From positions 682,001 to 746,000 of the forward strand of contig NZ_PEEX01000001.1 of the NCBI RefSeq assembly GCF_002754245.1: a stretch of 64,000 bases of DNA, read 5' to 3'. The notes beneath the pieces were generated by a model that was not told the origin of the DNA, ran no database searches, and was given only the letters and a program-made list of their open reading frames with translations. Each line of letters begins with the position of its first letter. Within the stretch, counting starts at the first letter, position 1. Shown piece after piece: positions 49,660 to 58,811 of this stretch. The position numbers and the translations under genes were made by a program. The stretch comes from Chryseobacterium sp. 52 (GTDB lineage: Bacteria; Bacteroidota; Bacteroidia; Flavobacteriales; Weeksellaceae).

Positions 49660-50190
49660 TTGGTACAGAAATTAAAACTGGAAGAACTTAACAGAATAGA
49701 TGTAGAAACATTTAAGAAGGTTGAGAAAATTCCATTGGTCATTATTTTAGACAACTTAAGAAGTATGCACAATGTAGGGGCATCTTTCAGAACAGCAGAT
49801 GCTTTTCTGATTGAAAAAATAATTCTTTGCGGTATTACTCCTCAGCCGCCACACCGTGAGATTCACAAAGCGGCACTTGGGGCAACAGAAAGTGTAGACT
49901 GGGCCCACGAAAGCGATATTAATGCAGCAATTAGTGAGTATAAAAGCCGCGGATACGAGATCATTGGAATAGAGCAGACAACAGACAGTATGATGATCAC
50001 TGATTTCAGTATTGACAAATCAAAGAAATACGCCCTGATCTTAGGAAATGAAGTAGAAGGGATAAGTGATGAAGCACTTCCGAATATTGACACGTTTCTT
50101 GAAATTCCTCAGTTGGGAACAAAGCACTCTCTCAACGTCAGTGTATGTGGAGGAATTGTGATGTGGGAATTCGCAAAAGCCCTAAAATAA
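49660..50190 (+). CDS. TrmH/SpoU-family RNA methyltransferase
   Basis: 176 residues. VIILDNLRSMHNVGASFRTADAF near 27-50 (motif 1), ALILGNEVEGISDEAL (about 127-142, motif 2) and LEIPQLGTKHSLNVSVCGGIVMWE (about 146-169, motif 3) form the SPOUT knot of tRNA/rRNA 2'-O-ribose methylases. The only in-frame start that keeps the N-terminus is TTG at 49660; no ATG is nearby. Likely translated together with the YwqK gene. Confidence 0.9.
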   Translation: MVQKLKLEELNRIDVETFKKVEKIPLVIILDNLRSMHNVGASFRTADAFLIEKIILCGITPQPPHREIHKAALGATESVDWAHESDINAAISEYKSRGYEIIGIEQTTDSMMITDFSIDKSKKYALILGNEVEGISDEALPNIDTFLEIPQLGTKHSLNVSVCGGIVMWEFAKALK

Positions 50191-50193
50191 AAA

Positions 50194-50225
50194 AACTGCA
50201 TATGTCCTTAAAAGACAGTGCAGTT
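50194..50225. terminator. hairpin after the methyltransferase gene
   Basis: AACTGCA...TGCAGTT with a bulged extension. T run only on the minus-strand side, so plus-strand termination is uncertain. Confidence 0.4.
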
Positions 50226-50377
50226 TGAAATAAATCTAATAAAAAGTAAAAATGAAAGGCGACAAAGGTACCTTTTTTTTGTTTACAAACAAATTTTAAC
50301 ATCATTTTTTTTATTTTTCATGAAAAAAAGTGATGTTTTGAGAAAAAGTTTCATTTAATTTTTTATAAATTAGCACA

Positions 50378-51028
50378 ATGTTTATCAAGGATTATATCTC
50401 AAAAGACTTTCCATGTTTTAGCCTTACTGACTCAATAGAATCAGCAAGGAACATGTTAGAGGATTTTGGATATTCCCACATTTTCATCAAAAAATCCCAC
50501 CACTTCTACGGCGCTATCGCAGAAGATTTTCTCTATGAAGGTGACGGAACATTGAAAGATCTTGAACATCAGATCGAACGTTTCGCTATTCTGGAGGATA
50601 ATAATATTATGGACAGCATCCGGCTGTTCCACACTTTCAGCGCTAATGTGATTCCGGTAATCAACAAAAATGAAAAATATCTCGGGTATATTACCTGTGA
50701 GGATATCTTTCAGAATTTTTCCCGCTATCCGCTGTTTTCAGAGTCAGGAGCCATCCTTACGATAGAGACACCGGCCAGGAAATATTCGATGACGGAAATT
50801 GCCAATATCGTGGAAAGCAACAACTCGAAGTTTTACGGTGGATTTATCACATTCATGTCTGATGAAGTGGTGCATGTGACGATCAAAATCAGCAATGAAA
50901 ATCTCTCCTCGATAGACGCCACCTTTGACCGGTATGATTACAGAATTGTTGAGAAATACTATTCTGATGAAAAATCAGATCTGTTTAAAGACCGGTTCGG
51001 ATTTTTCCAAAAATTCATAGAAATATAA
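50378..51028 (+). CDS. CBS-domain protein
   Basis: 216 residues. Two CBS motifs can be seen: FPCFSLTDSIESARNMLEDFGYSHIFIKK with the first (about 10-40), and DNNIMDSIRLFHTFSANVIPVINKNEKYLGYITCEDIF (about 74-112). The C-terminal ~90 residues have an ACT-like pattern (AILTIETPARKYSMTEIANIVESN). Such proteins sense adenine nucleotides. It lies directly upstream of nadK (one base gap), so it may relate to NAD(P) balance. Confidence 0.8.
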   Translation: MFIKDYISKDFPCFSLTDSIESARNMLEDFGYSHIFIKKSHHFYGAIAEDFLYEGDGTLKDLEHQIERFAILEDNNIMDSIRLFHTFSANVIPVINKNEKYLGYITCEDIFQNFSRYPLFSESGAILTIETPARKYSMTEIANIVESNNSKFYGGFITFMSDEVVHVTIKISNENLSSIDATFDRYDYRIVEKYYSDEKSDLFKDRFGFFQKFIEI

Positions 51029-51029
51029 C

Positions 51030-51896
51030 ATGAAGGCAGCCATATATTCTCAGAAAAAAGACCTCGATACTTTTTTATATTTAAGCAAGTTTATTTCAGA
51101 ACTTGAAACCAGAGGCGTAAAATCTGTTCTGTACGACGAAATGGCTGAAGCGCTTCAGTTCTCAAAGATATTTGAAACATTCAACAGCAAACAGGACCTT
51201 CTGGATAAGGAAGTAGACCTTTTCTTCACTTTCGGAGGAGACGGAACCATTGTGAATTCCCTGACCTTTATTGAAGACCTTGAAATTCCTATTGTAGGAG
51301 TGAATACGGGAAGATTAGGATTTTTGGCCAGCTTTACAAAAGAAGAAGCGTTCAAAGAACTGGATGCCATCTTAAAAGGAGATGTCAAAACAAGCCGTCG
51401 TGCTGTTATCCAGGTGGTTTCTCCACAATCCGACGATTTTTTCCCTTATGCTCTTAATGATGTTACCGTATCCAGAAAAGAAACCACTTCGATGATTACG
51501 GTAGATTCTTATATTAATGATGAATTTTTAAATGTTTTCTGGGGTGACGGCGTTATTGTTTCCACACCTACAGGATCTACGGCCTATTCATTAAGTTGTG
51601 GCGGACCGATCATCTCACCAAATAACGAAAATTTTGTCATTACCCCTATTGCCCCTCACAATCTGAATGTGAGACCGCTGGTCGTAAATGACAGAGTCGA
51701 AATAAAATTCAAAGTGGAAAGCAGAGTCCCGCAGTACTCTCTTTCTCTGGACTCAAGACTGGTCCATATAGAAACCGACAAAGAAATTATCATCAAAAAG
51801 GCAGACTTCCAGATCCTTCTGGTACAGCCCAACCATTTAAGTTTCTACGAAACGATCCGTCAGAAGCTGCTTTGGGGCAGGGATAAAAGAAATTAG
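51030..51896 (+). CDS. nadK: NAD kinase
   Basis: 288 residues. FTFGGDGTIVNSL near 66-78 is the GGDGT nucleotide-binding motif; GVNTGRLGFLASF (90-102) and the DGVIVSTPTGSTAYSLSCGGP (about 171-191) motif are also present. It phosphorylates NAD to NADP in the cytoplasm. Coupled to the CBS gene upstream. Confidence 0.95.
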   Translation: MKAAIYSQKKDLDTFLYLSKFISELETRGVKSVLYDEMAEALQFSKIFETFNSKQDLLDKEVDLFFTFGGDGTIVNSLTFIEDLEIPIVGVNTGRLGFLASFTKEEAFKELDAILKGDVKTSRRAVIQVVSPQSDDFFPYALNDVTVSRKETTSMITVDSYINDEFLNVFWGDGVIVSTPTGSTAYSLSCGGPIISPNNENFVITPIAPHNLNVRPLVVNDRVEIKFKVESRVPQYSLSLDSRLVHIETDKEIIIKKADFQILLVQPNHLSFYETIRQKLLWGRDKRN

Positions 51897-51967
51897 TAAT
51901 TCCTCAAAAATGATTACCTTTACGGGAATTTTAAAAACGCCTAATAATTTAAAATAAAAAGTAAAAC

Positions 51968-53038
51968 ATGAGCAGAATTTTTCCGGCAGGAGTTGCCACA
52001 GGTCAATTAGTTACTGATATTTTTCAGTATGCTAAAGAAAACAAATTTGCACTGCCTGCAGTAAACGTAATTGGTTCAAGCAATGTAAATGCGGTTATGG
52101 AAACAGCAGCGAAATTAAACTCTCCTGTAATTATCCAGTTTTCAAACGGCGGAGCGGCTTTCAACGCAGGAAAAGGATTAAGCAATGATGGCCAGAAAGC
52201 AGCGATTTTAGGATCTATTGCCGGGGCTAAACATATTCATACTCTTGCAGAAGCTTACGGAGCGACTGTAATTTTACATACAGACCACTGTGCAAAAAAA
52301 TTATTGCCTTGGATCGACGGATTATTAGATGCCAGTGAAGAGCATTACAAGCAGACAGGAAAGTCTCTTTATTCTTCTCACATGCTGGATCTTTCTGAAG
52401 AATCTTTAGAAGAGAATCTTGAAATTTCTGCTCAATATTTCGAAAGAATGGCTAAAATGCAGATGACTTTAGAGGTTGAGATCGGTGTTACAGGGGGTGA
52501 AGAAGATGGTGTAGACAACTCTGATGTAGACAATTCTAAATTATATACTCAGCCTGAAGACATCGCGTATACTTATGAAAAACTAAAAGCTATTTCTGAC
52601 AACTTCACTATTGCAGCAGCATTTGGAAATGTACACGGAGTTTACAAGCCAGGAAATGTGGTTCTTACCCCAAAAATCCTTGACAACTCTCAGAAATATG
52701 TCCAGGAGAAATTCGGAACAGGTGAAAAGCCGGTTAATTTTGTATTCCACGGAGGTTCGGGATCTACTTTAGAAGAGATCAGAGAAGCTATCGACTATGG
52801 AGTAATCAAAATGAATATTGATACTGACCTTCAGTTCGCTTATACGGAAGGGGTTAGAGATTATATGGTTAACAATATTGATTATTTAAGAGCACAAATC
52901 GGAAACCCTGAGGGAGAAGAAAAACCTAACAAGAAATTCTATGACCCAAGAGTATGGGTAAGAAAAGGTGAAGATACTTTCTCTACAAGACTGGTTAAAG
53001 CGTTTGAAGACTTAAATAACGTAAATACTTTAAAATAA
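51968..53038 (+). CDS. fbaA: class II fructose-bisphosphate aldolase
   Basis: 356 residues, normal for the long (class IIA) form. ILHTDHCAKKLLPWIDGLLD near 98-117 (Asp and His for zinc), EIGVTGGEEDG (zinc/sodium region), NVHGVYKPG and FHGGSGS (about 261-267) are class II signatures. A glycolytic/gluconeogenic core enzyme. TACCTTTA upstream at 51915 may be the -7 box. Confidence 0.95.
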   Translation: MSRIFPAGVATGQLVTDIFQYAKENKFALPAVNVIGSSNVNAVMETAAKLNSPVIIQFSNGGAAFNAGKGLSNDGQKAAILGSIAGAKHIHTLAEAYGATVILHTDHCAKKLLPWIDGLLDASEEHYKQTGKSLYSSHMLDLSEESLEENLEISAQYFERMAKMQMTLEVEIGVTGGEEDGVDNSDVDNSKLYTQPEDIAYTYEKLKAISDNFTIAAAFGNVHGVYKPGNVVLTPKILDNSQKYVQEKFGTGEKPVNFVFHGGSGSTLEEIREAIDYGVIKMNIDTDLQFAYTEGVRDYMVNNIDYLRAQIGNPEGEEKPNKKFYDPRVWVRKGEDTFSTRLVKAFEDLNNVNTLK

Positions 53039-53044
53039 TTTTTT

Positions 53045-53113
53045 GTAAAAAGTAGGATGTATAAAGTACAAAGTAGCATTACTGCCGCTGTCTTTATACA
53101 TTTTACATTTTGC
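53045..53113. repeat. inverted repeat between fbaA and accD
   Basis: Arms 53045-53066 and 53092-53113 match at 18 of 22 positions, with a TATAAAGTA-like core. It may be a dispersed repeat; it could serve as a weak terminator. Confidence 0.4.
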
Positions 53114-53135
53114 ATTATACATTAATACAAATAAA

Positions 53136-53990
53136 ATGGCATTCGACTGGTTTAAAAGAAAAGCAAAAAACATTACCACCTCTACTGATGAAAAAAAGGA
53201 TGTTCCCAAAGGCCTTTGGCATCAGACTCCATCAGGAAAAATAGTGGAGCATGATGAACTGAGAAGAAACAGCTACGTTTCTCCTGAAGATGGATTTCAT
53301 GTAAGAATAGGAAGTGCAGAATTTTTTGAGATCCTTTTTGACGAAGGTAAGTTCACAGAACTGGATGCCAATGTTGAAAGTATTGATATCTTAAATTTCA
53401 AGGATACAAAACCTTACAAAGACCGTTTAAAAGAGGTAAAAGCCAAAACAAAGCTTACAGATTCTATCAGAAATGCAGTAGGAACCGTAAAAGGAACCGA
53501 AATGGTGGTTTCTTGTATGGATTTTGCTTTCATTGGTGGATCTTTAGGTTCTGTAATGGGAGAAAAGATCAGAAGAGCAATTGATTACTGTATCGCCAAC
53601 AAACTTCCGTACATGATTATCTGTCAGTCGGGAGGGGCAAGAATGCAGGAAGCAACATATTCTCTGATGCAGCTTGCTAAAGTACAGGCGAAGCTTGCTC
53701 AGCTTTCTGAAGCGGGACTTTTATACATCGCTTACCTTTGTGACCCTACTTTTGGAGGAATCACTGCTTCTTTCGCTATGACAGCAGATATTATCATGGC
53801 TGAACCTGGAGCATTAATTGGTTTTGCAGGTCCTAGAGTTATCCGTGAAACCATCGGAAGAGATCTTCCTGAAGGGTTCCAGACTTCTGAGTTCCTACAG
53901 GAAAAAGGATTTGTAGATTTCATCGTAAAAAGAACAGAAATTAAAGATACGATAGCTAAAACAGTCAATTTATTAGCTGTAAACGCTTAA
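53136..53990 (+). CDS. accD: acetyl-CoA carboxylase carboxyltransferase subunit beta
   Basis: 284 residues. The carboxyltransferase region is intact: [28 protein letters not shown] (about 109-135), [12 protein letters not shown] (about 165-176), [11 protein letters not shown], and [12 protein letters not shown] (about 228-239). The N-terminal zinc ribbon of other AccD proteins (Cys-x2-Cys...Cys-x2-Cys near residues 25-50) has none of its four Cys: the places read HQTPSGK and VSPEDGF, although the flanking pattern is kept. It transfers carboxyl from biotin to acetyl-CoA with AccA, whose gene is not here. Confidence 0.92.
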   Translation: MAFDWFKRKAKNITTSTDEKKDVPKGLWHQTPSGKIVEHDELRRNSYVSPEDGFHVRIGSAEFFEILFDEGKFTELDANVESIDILNFKDTKPYKDRLKEVKAKTKLTDSIRNAVGTVKGTEMVVSCMDFAFIGGSLGSVMGEKIRRAIDYCIANKLPYMIICQSGGARMQEATYSLMQLAKVQAKLAQLSEAGLLYIAYLCDPTFGGITASFAMTADIIMAEPGALIGFAGPRVIRETIGRDLPEGFQTSEFLQEKGFVDFIVKRTEIKDTIAKTVNLLAVNA

Positions 53991-54011
53991 GATCTGTAAC
54001 AAACACTATAC

Positions 54012-54040
54012 AATCTCTCTCTAATTAGGGAGAGATTTTT
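54012..54040 (+). terminator. Rho-independent terminator after accD
   Basis: Stem AATCTCTC(TC)/(GG)GAGAGATT followed by a T run. The next gene begins five bases later. Confidence 0.85.
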
Positions 54041-54044
54041 ATTT

Positions 54045-54557
54045 ATGAGGACTTTCAAGATATTTTTTAATACCATCCGAAGCATGAGCTTTAAAAAGAT
54101 CATGCGTCTTTTATCGTTGCTCCTTCCCCATCCTCTTTTTGCATTACTCAGCTTTCATGCTACCGTAAAGGCTTTCACCATTGCACAGAAAAAATTTCCT
54201 CAGACAGCTTCAAACAATGGCATTGGAAATGCTTTCAGGCATGCACTCTGGTGCTGTTTTATCATGATGTATTGCTGCAAGGTATCGTCACCCGAAAAAG
54301 CATTGGATTTCTGCAAAAGAATCACCGATATGCACGAAGAACTTTTTCCCAATGAACCTTTGGAAACCAAAATGGATCTTCACAACAACAAGGTTGGTAT
54401 GGATTATTTCATGGAATTGCTTCCAGGAATCCACCGGCAGTTTTTTGAGAAGAGCTTTTTTATTGAAAGTCTTGCCAAGAAAATGGATGATGCCAGGGTT
54501 TTGAAAAATCTGGACGATGACTTTGAGGGATATCTGGTTTATCTTGATGAAAAATAA
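54045..54557 (+). CDS. DUF6973-like protein
   Basis: 170 residues, helical, no signal peptide. IGNAFRHALWCCFI near 66-79 with RHALW, a later ITDMHEELFPNEPLETKMDLHNNKVGMDYF (about 93-122) with MHE and DLHNN are the conserved blocks of DUF6973, which carry possible metal-binding His. Function unknown. Its start lies directly after the accD terminator, so its promoter may be within that hairpin region. Confidence 0.75.
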   Translation: MRTFKIFFNTIRSMSFKKIMRLLSLLLPHPLFALLSFHATVKAFTIAQKKFPQTASNNGIGNAFRHALWCCFIMMYCCKVSSPEKALDFCKRITDMHEELFPNEPLETKMDLHNNKVGMDYFMELLPGIHRQFFEKSFFIESLAKKMDDARVLKNLDDDFEGYLVYLDEK

Positions 54558-54651
54558 TAAATAAATTTTTCACTGGTTACTAAAGAGAATTTTTGCCTTT
54601 ATGATGTTTATATCAAAAAAACATTTACATTTAGCACTAATTCACAATTCC

Positions 54652-55476
54652 ATGAAAAACACCCTTCTATTAATAGTTATATTTTGTGTTTCATTTTATA
54701 AATCTCAAAATTTAAGACCTGACAAAGAAGTAAATGTTCTTTTTATTGGAAATAGTTTAACCTATTTTCATGATATGCCGAAAATGCTTCAAGCCATGTT
54801 GAACGAAACCGATCAGAATTTTAAAATCTATCAAAGTACTTTTCCTGGTATGTCTTTGGCCAATCATATTGAGGACATTATTATCTCCCGAACTGAAAAC
54901 GGTATAAATACTCAAAAAAAGACCGGCTCCCAAACTACGGAGACAGAAAAAATGATTGCCGAAAGAAATTGGGATGTCATTATTATGCAAACCGGAACAG
55001 TGAGTGTTTTAATTCCTGAATTCAGAGATCAGGATATTGATCATTCTATAAAGACAATAAAGAAATTGGTTTCTAATACGGAATGTAAATTCATATTATT
55101 CACTACATGGACAGGAAAGGAGAATTACCCACAAAAATACTGCTATCCATCTAAAATAATGTTTGACCCAAAAATCTGTTCTCCAGTGATTAAGGATCTT
55201 GTGCAACATCAAGAATTAATTTCTGATGGCTACAGCTTACTGGCATCCAAAAATGATTTAATTCAATCTAAAAACAGTGAAAAATTTTATGAAGTCATGA
55301 CAAAATATCCAGATATTGAACTGTTAGAAGATGAAATTCATCCAAATAAAGCGGGTTCATTTTTCAATGCGTGCATTTTCTATAGCCTTCTCACTAATAA
55401 AGATGCATCACAGCTAAAATATTTGGGAGAAATTAAACCGGAAACTGCCAATAGATTAAAGAAAATATCAAAGTAA
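54652..55476 (+). CDS. secreted SGNH-fold hydrolase
   Basis: 274 residues from ATG 54652, where a signal peptide starts (MKNTLLLIVIFCVSFYKSQ). VLFIGNSLTYFHDMP near 24-38 is the GDSL-like block with Ser in GNS; IIMQTGTVSVL (about 110-120) and DEIHPNKAGSFF near 244-255 (Asp/Glu-His pair) complete an SGNH fold. It may be an esterase on a cell-wall or glycan substrate. Monocistronic. Confidence 0.75.
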   Translation: MKNTLLLIVIFCVSFYKSQNLRPDKEVNVLFIGNSLTYFHDMPKMLQAMLNETDQNFKIYQSTFPGMSLANHIEDIIISRTENGINTQKKTGSQTTETEKMIAERNWDVIIMQTGTVSVLIPEFRDQDIDHSIKTIKKLVSNTECKFILFTTWTGKENYPQKYCYPSKIMFDPKICSPVIKDLVQHQELISDGYSLLASKNDLIQSKNSEKFYEVMTKYPDIELLEDEIHPNKAGSFFNACIFYSLLTNKDASQLKYLGEIKPETANRLKKISK

Positions 55477-55607
55477 AATGTACAGTTGTATGATGGCCAG
55501 ATTGGTGAGAAAATCTCAATTAAAAATCTTGCCTTTTCAGCAATACTGCTTTTTCAATTTCTCTTTTTAGTAATTTTCACTACATTTAAAATCCAAAATA
55601 AAATTAA

Positions 55608-57011
55608 ATGATCCTCAGCAGAATTTGGTCGGCTTTCATTATCATTGCTATTGGCATTGCCAGTATAAAATACATTTCGTCTGGCCACTACAAAACCATC
55701 TTCAATGATATGGTGGTAGGAAAAGGCGGTGATACGGTTCAGATCGCTTCACAGCCTATGAATACGCTTATCCCGGTTGTCAGAGACAGTCTGATGAAAA
55801 AGAATGACTTTGCGGACAGCAGGATCCATTATAAAACAGATTCTCTTAAACAGAATGTAAAAGTCTACAGGGTCCAGGAAGCAGATGGCGTGATCGGAAC
55901 CTCAGAAACGGCAGTTAAGATCTGTATCGGCCTGATCGGAATCATGACTCTGTTCATGGGATTCATGAGTATTGCTGAAAAAGCAGGCGGAATCAATCTG
56001 TTAAGCCGTTTTATACAGCCTTTTTTCTCGAAATTATTCCCGGACATTCCTAAAAACCATCCGGCTTTCGGACATATGCTGATGAATTTCAGCGCCAACC
56101 TTCTCGGGCTGGACAATGCCGCTACTCCATTTGGCTTAAAAGCTATGGAAAGTTTACAGACCTTAAATCCAAATAAAGATACTGCCAGTAATTCACAGAT
56201 TATGTTTCTGTGCCTTCATGCCGGAGGAATGACGCTCATTCCGGTATCTATAATTGCCCTGAGAGCTTCTGCAGGGTCCAAAAACCCTACGGATATCTTT
56301 CTTTACTGCATGATCGCCACTTTTGCAGCGACTTTAGCAGCCATGATCATTGTTTCATTATATCAGAAGATCAATTTATTAAAACCTGTTGTTATTGCTT
56401 ATTTAGGCGGGGTTTCTGCCATTATTGGACTTCTTGTTTGGTATTTGGTAGGGCTTAGCAAAGGCGAACTGGATATTTTCAGCCAGGTTTTAAGTAATGG
56501 CCTGATTCTCTTTATTTTCCTGGCTATAGTCCTTGGAGCAGTTTATAAAAAAATCAATGTTTTTGACGCTTTTATTGAAGGGGCCAAAGAAGGTTTTACC
56601 ACCTGTGTAAAAATCATTCCTTATTTGGTAGGTATGCTGATCGCGATTTCTCTTTTAAGAACCTCAGGTGTTTTTGATGTGATCATTGACGGTATGAAAT
56701 GGATAGCGAATACAGCAGGATTTGATCCAAGATTTGTGGATGGACTTCCGACTGCATTGATCAAACCTCTTTCCGGATCAGGAGCCAGAGGTATGATGGT
56801 AGATACAATGGCCACATTTGGACCTGACAGTTTCCAAGGGAAGCTTGCAGCCGTTCTTCAGGGAAGCTCAGATACTACGTTTTATGTGATTGCGGTTTAT
56901 TTTGGAGCCATAGCCGTAAAGAATACGAGATATACGGTAATTGCTATGCTTTTGGCCGATTTAGTTGGGGTTATTACTTCAATTGTGTTAGCTTATCTCT
57001 TCTTTGCATAA
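55608..57011 (+). CDS. fused SpmA/SpmB (nucleoside-recognition 'Gate' domain) membrane protein
   Basis: 467 residues with about 10 spans. The N-terminal half is SpmA-like: MNFSANLLGLDNAATPFGLKAMESL near 160-184; the C-terminal half is SpmB-like: PLSGSGARGMMVDTMATFGPDSFQGKLAAVLQGSSDTTFYVIAVYFG (about 385-431). In Bacillus the two are separate spore-maturation proteins; a fused form is common in Bacteroidota, which do not sporulate, so another envelope or transport role is likely. Confidence 0.88.
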   Translation: MILSRIWSAFIIIAIGIASIKYISSGHYKTIFNDMVVGKGGDTVQIASQPMNTLIPVVRDSLMKKNDFADSRIHYKTDSLKQNVKVYRVQEADGVIGTSETAVKICIGLIGIMTLFMGFMSIAEKAGGINLLSRFIQPFFSKLFPDIPKNHPAFGHMLMNFSANLLGLDNAATPFGLKAMESLQTLNPNKDTASNSQIMFLCLHAGGMTLIPVSIIALRASAGSKNPTDIFLYCMIATFAATLAAMIIVSLYQKINLLKPVVIAYLGGVSAIIGLLVWYLVGLSKGELDIFSQVLSNGLILFIFLAIVLGAVYKKINVFDAFIEGAKEGFTTCVKIIPYLVGMLIAISLLRTSGVFDVIIDGMKWIANTAGFDPRFVDGLPTALIKPLSGSGARGMMVDTMATFGPDSFQGKLAAVLQGSSDTTFYVIAVYFGAIAVKNTRYTVIAMLLADLVGVITSIVLAYLFFA

Positions 57012-57086
57012 TTTGTTGTCAGTTGCTGGTTACTGGTTTTCTAGTTGCCAATCGGCTGCATCTATAAATTATTAAAAAAAACACTT

Positions 57087-57434
57087 ATGAGCTACCTAAA
57101 ACTCGACATTTATACTATTGCTTTTGACCTGTTTATTGAGACTCATCAGCTTTCATTAAAATTACCAAAATACGAATTATATGAGTTGAGAAGCCAACTA
57201 AAGAGATCTGCAGATTCTGTAGTGATCAATATCGCTGAAAGTTATGGTAGGAAAAGTTATAAAAGAGATTTTATCAGATTTCTGATTTATTCTCAAGCGA
57301 GTTGGGATGAAACGGTAAGTCACTTATCAAAAATAGTAAGGCTTTATCCAGATTTAAGCCTGGATTTAAAAGAAAAAACAGAGTGATATCAACTCTTAGG
57401 AGGGAAAATAAATAATTTTATAAAATATGTCTAA
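57087..57434 (+). pseudogene. four-helix bundle protein (S23 type) with a premature stop
   Basis: From ATG 57087 ([15 protein letters not shown]) 99 residues run to a TGA at 57384. The protein matches the four-helix bundle 'S23 ribosomal protein'-like family: [22 protein letters not shown] near 31-52 and [21 protein letters not shown]. After the TGA the frame goes on as YQLLGGKINNFIKYV and ends at TAA 57434; that tail is the usual C-terminus of the family, so the TGA is a nonsense change. The truncated protein may still fold. The family role is unknown; members often lie in 23S rRNA insertions. Confidence 0.7.
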
Positions 57435-57481
57435 CTAAGTTGGCGAACATAAACCCCACAAACTAGCAAAAAAAATCAATT

Positions 57482-57874
57482 ATGATCACAGATAAAGAAT
57501 TTACATTAAGATTAATACGTCAGTTAACTCAAGCATTAGAGAAACTGATCTTAGACAAGCCTGAAGAAAGTTTAATGCAGAAAGAATTAGACTTTGAGAC
57601 TTTGATGAAAGATATTTTCAAAATGGATTTCACTACAATTTCTTCAAAAACGAAGGACGAGATTATTGCAATTGTCAGCGAGAGACAGGAAAGGGACCAC
57701 AAAGATTATTATGAAATGCTGGGGAACCTTTTCTACTTTAATGGGAAGCAGAATAACAATAAAGACTTTTTAGACAAGTCAAAAACATTTTATGAGCTTT
57801 ATCTCCAGACCAGCGGAATTTTTGCCCTGCCAGTGATCAACAGAATTAACGAAATAAAAAAAGCACTTGAATAA
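57482..57874 (+). CDS. hypothetical helical protein (TPR-like)
   Basis: 130 residues, not recognised by name. Wholly helical and soluble; the second half (YYEMLGNLFYFNGKQ... KTFYELYLQTS) has the spacing of one TPR-like hairpin. The N-terminus ITDKEFTLRLIRQLTQALEKLI recalls DUF6483-type small proteins. A bidirectional terminator overlaps its stop. Confidence 0.6.
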   Translation: MITDKEFTLRLIRQLTQALEKLILDKPEESLMQKELDFETLMKDIFKMDFTTISSKTKDEIIAIVSERQERDHKDYYEMLGNLFYFNGKQNNNKDFLDKSKTFYELYLQTSGIFALPVINRINEIKKALE

Positions 57875-57890
57875 AGTGCTTTTGTATTTT
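57859..57890. terminator. bidirectional terminator before tonB
   Basis: 10-bp stem AAAAGCACTT (57859-57868) / AAGTGCTTTT (57874-57883) flanked by A and T runs. It serves the convergent genes at 57,874 and 57,889. Confidence 0.85.
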
Positions 57891-58776
57891 AGAATGTGAT
57901 TTTATAAGTTCCGGTGGAGGATGTGCTTGCTTTCTCAGCTTTTACATACTTCTTCACCCATGCGACTCCGGTAGAAGAAATACAGGGATCTGATGTTCCT
58001 CCCAATCTTCTGGCAGAGACTACATTTCCGGCTTTATCTACCGTATAGGCAATGGTAATGGTTCCGCTTGCTGTACAGCTATTATTGGGTTGTGCACCCC
58101 CTCTTCCCATTGTTCCGGGAATATATCCTGTCAGTTTTCTGTCGATTCCTACTTTACTGTCTCCGTTTCCGTCACCACCCAAAGGATCTCCTGCATTTCC
58201 TATGCCTTCACCAGTTCCCTGGCTTCCTGCTTTTGTTCCTCTTCCTCTGATCAGGTTTCCGATGGCTGCAGTTCCTTTTCCATCTCCGTTTCCTGTTTTA
58301 GAATTCGCGGTTGTCGCTCCGGCTTTTTTAGTACTTTTTGACGTACTCGCGCTTGTTGCTGCTTTATTATTTGTTTTCTTTGTTTCCTCTTTCTTAGGAA
58401 CACTGATTTTAGAATTGTTTCCGGTAATCACCTTTTCCTTAACCTCTGTTTTCTTTGGTTCGGGAACCGGTTCAGGTTTTACTACAGTTTTTGTTTCAGG
58501 AACGGGTGTTTCAGCCGGTTCAGGAGTTACTTCTTCTGTTGCGGCAGCGAGACTTCCCGGTTGGTCAGCGGGCTCTTCAACACCCTTTCCGTTCCGGTTG
58601 TCCCCGAAATTAACAAGCATTGTTGTTACCACTTCATCAGGTTGTTTATCCAACTCTGGTTTTAATTTATAAAGAAAAACAAAAAGTAAGATTGCAGCCC
58701 AGATCAGGATAGAAAGTATTGCACTTTTTAACCGGTCTCTGTTTTGCTCGTTTTTGTTTACAGTGTAACTTCTCAT
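57889..58776 (-). CDS. tonB: TonB-like energy transducer
   Basis: 295 residues. One N-terminal span (about 18-38, SAILSILIWAAILLFVFLY), a long spacer rich in Glu, Pro, Lys, then Gly/Asn-rich repeats (GGDGNGDSKVG), and a TonB_C domain (about 220-295, IAYTVDKAGNVVSARRLGG). It passes energy from ExbBD to outer-membrane receptors such as the one in the cys operon. Two Cys in the C-terminal domain may form a disulfide. It is the last gene of the exbB-exbD-tonB unit. Confidence 0.88.
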   Translation of the reverse strand: MRSYTVNKNEQNRDRLKSAILSILIWAAILLFVFLYKLKPELDKQPDEVVTTMLVNFGDNRNGKGVEEPADQPGSLAAATEEVTPEPAETPVPETKTVVKPEPVPEPKKTEVKEKVITGNNSKISVPKKEETKKTNNKAATSASTSKSTKKAGATTANSKTGNGDGKGTAAIGNLIRGRGTKAGSQGTGEGIGNAGDPLGGDGNGDSKVGIDRKLTGYIPGTMGRGGAQPNNSCTASGTITIAYTVDKAGNVVSARRLGGTSDPCISSTGVAWVKKYVKAEKASTSSTGTYKITF

Positions 58777-58811
58777 CTTAAAAATAATTCTTTCCGGCTC
58801 TTCCGGATCCG

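Noticed and set aside
55487..55611. about 41-codon TTG-start ORF with one hydrophobic span before the SpmAB fusion
   Set aside because: It would need a TTG start and overlaps the next ATG; one hydrophobic stretch in AT-rich DNA is easily due to chance.
58052..58672. 206-aa plus-strand ORF opposite tonB
   Set aside because: It mirrors the Pro/Glu/Lys and Gly-rich spacer of tonB; low-complexity Pro/Ser/Phe product with no family match.
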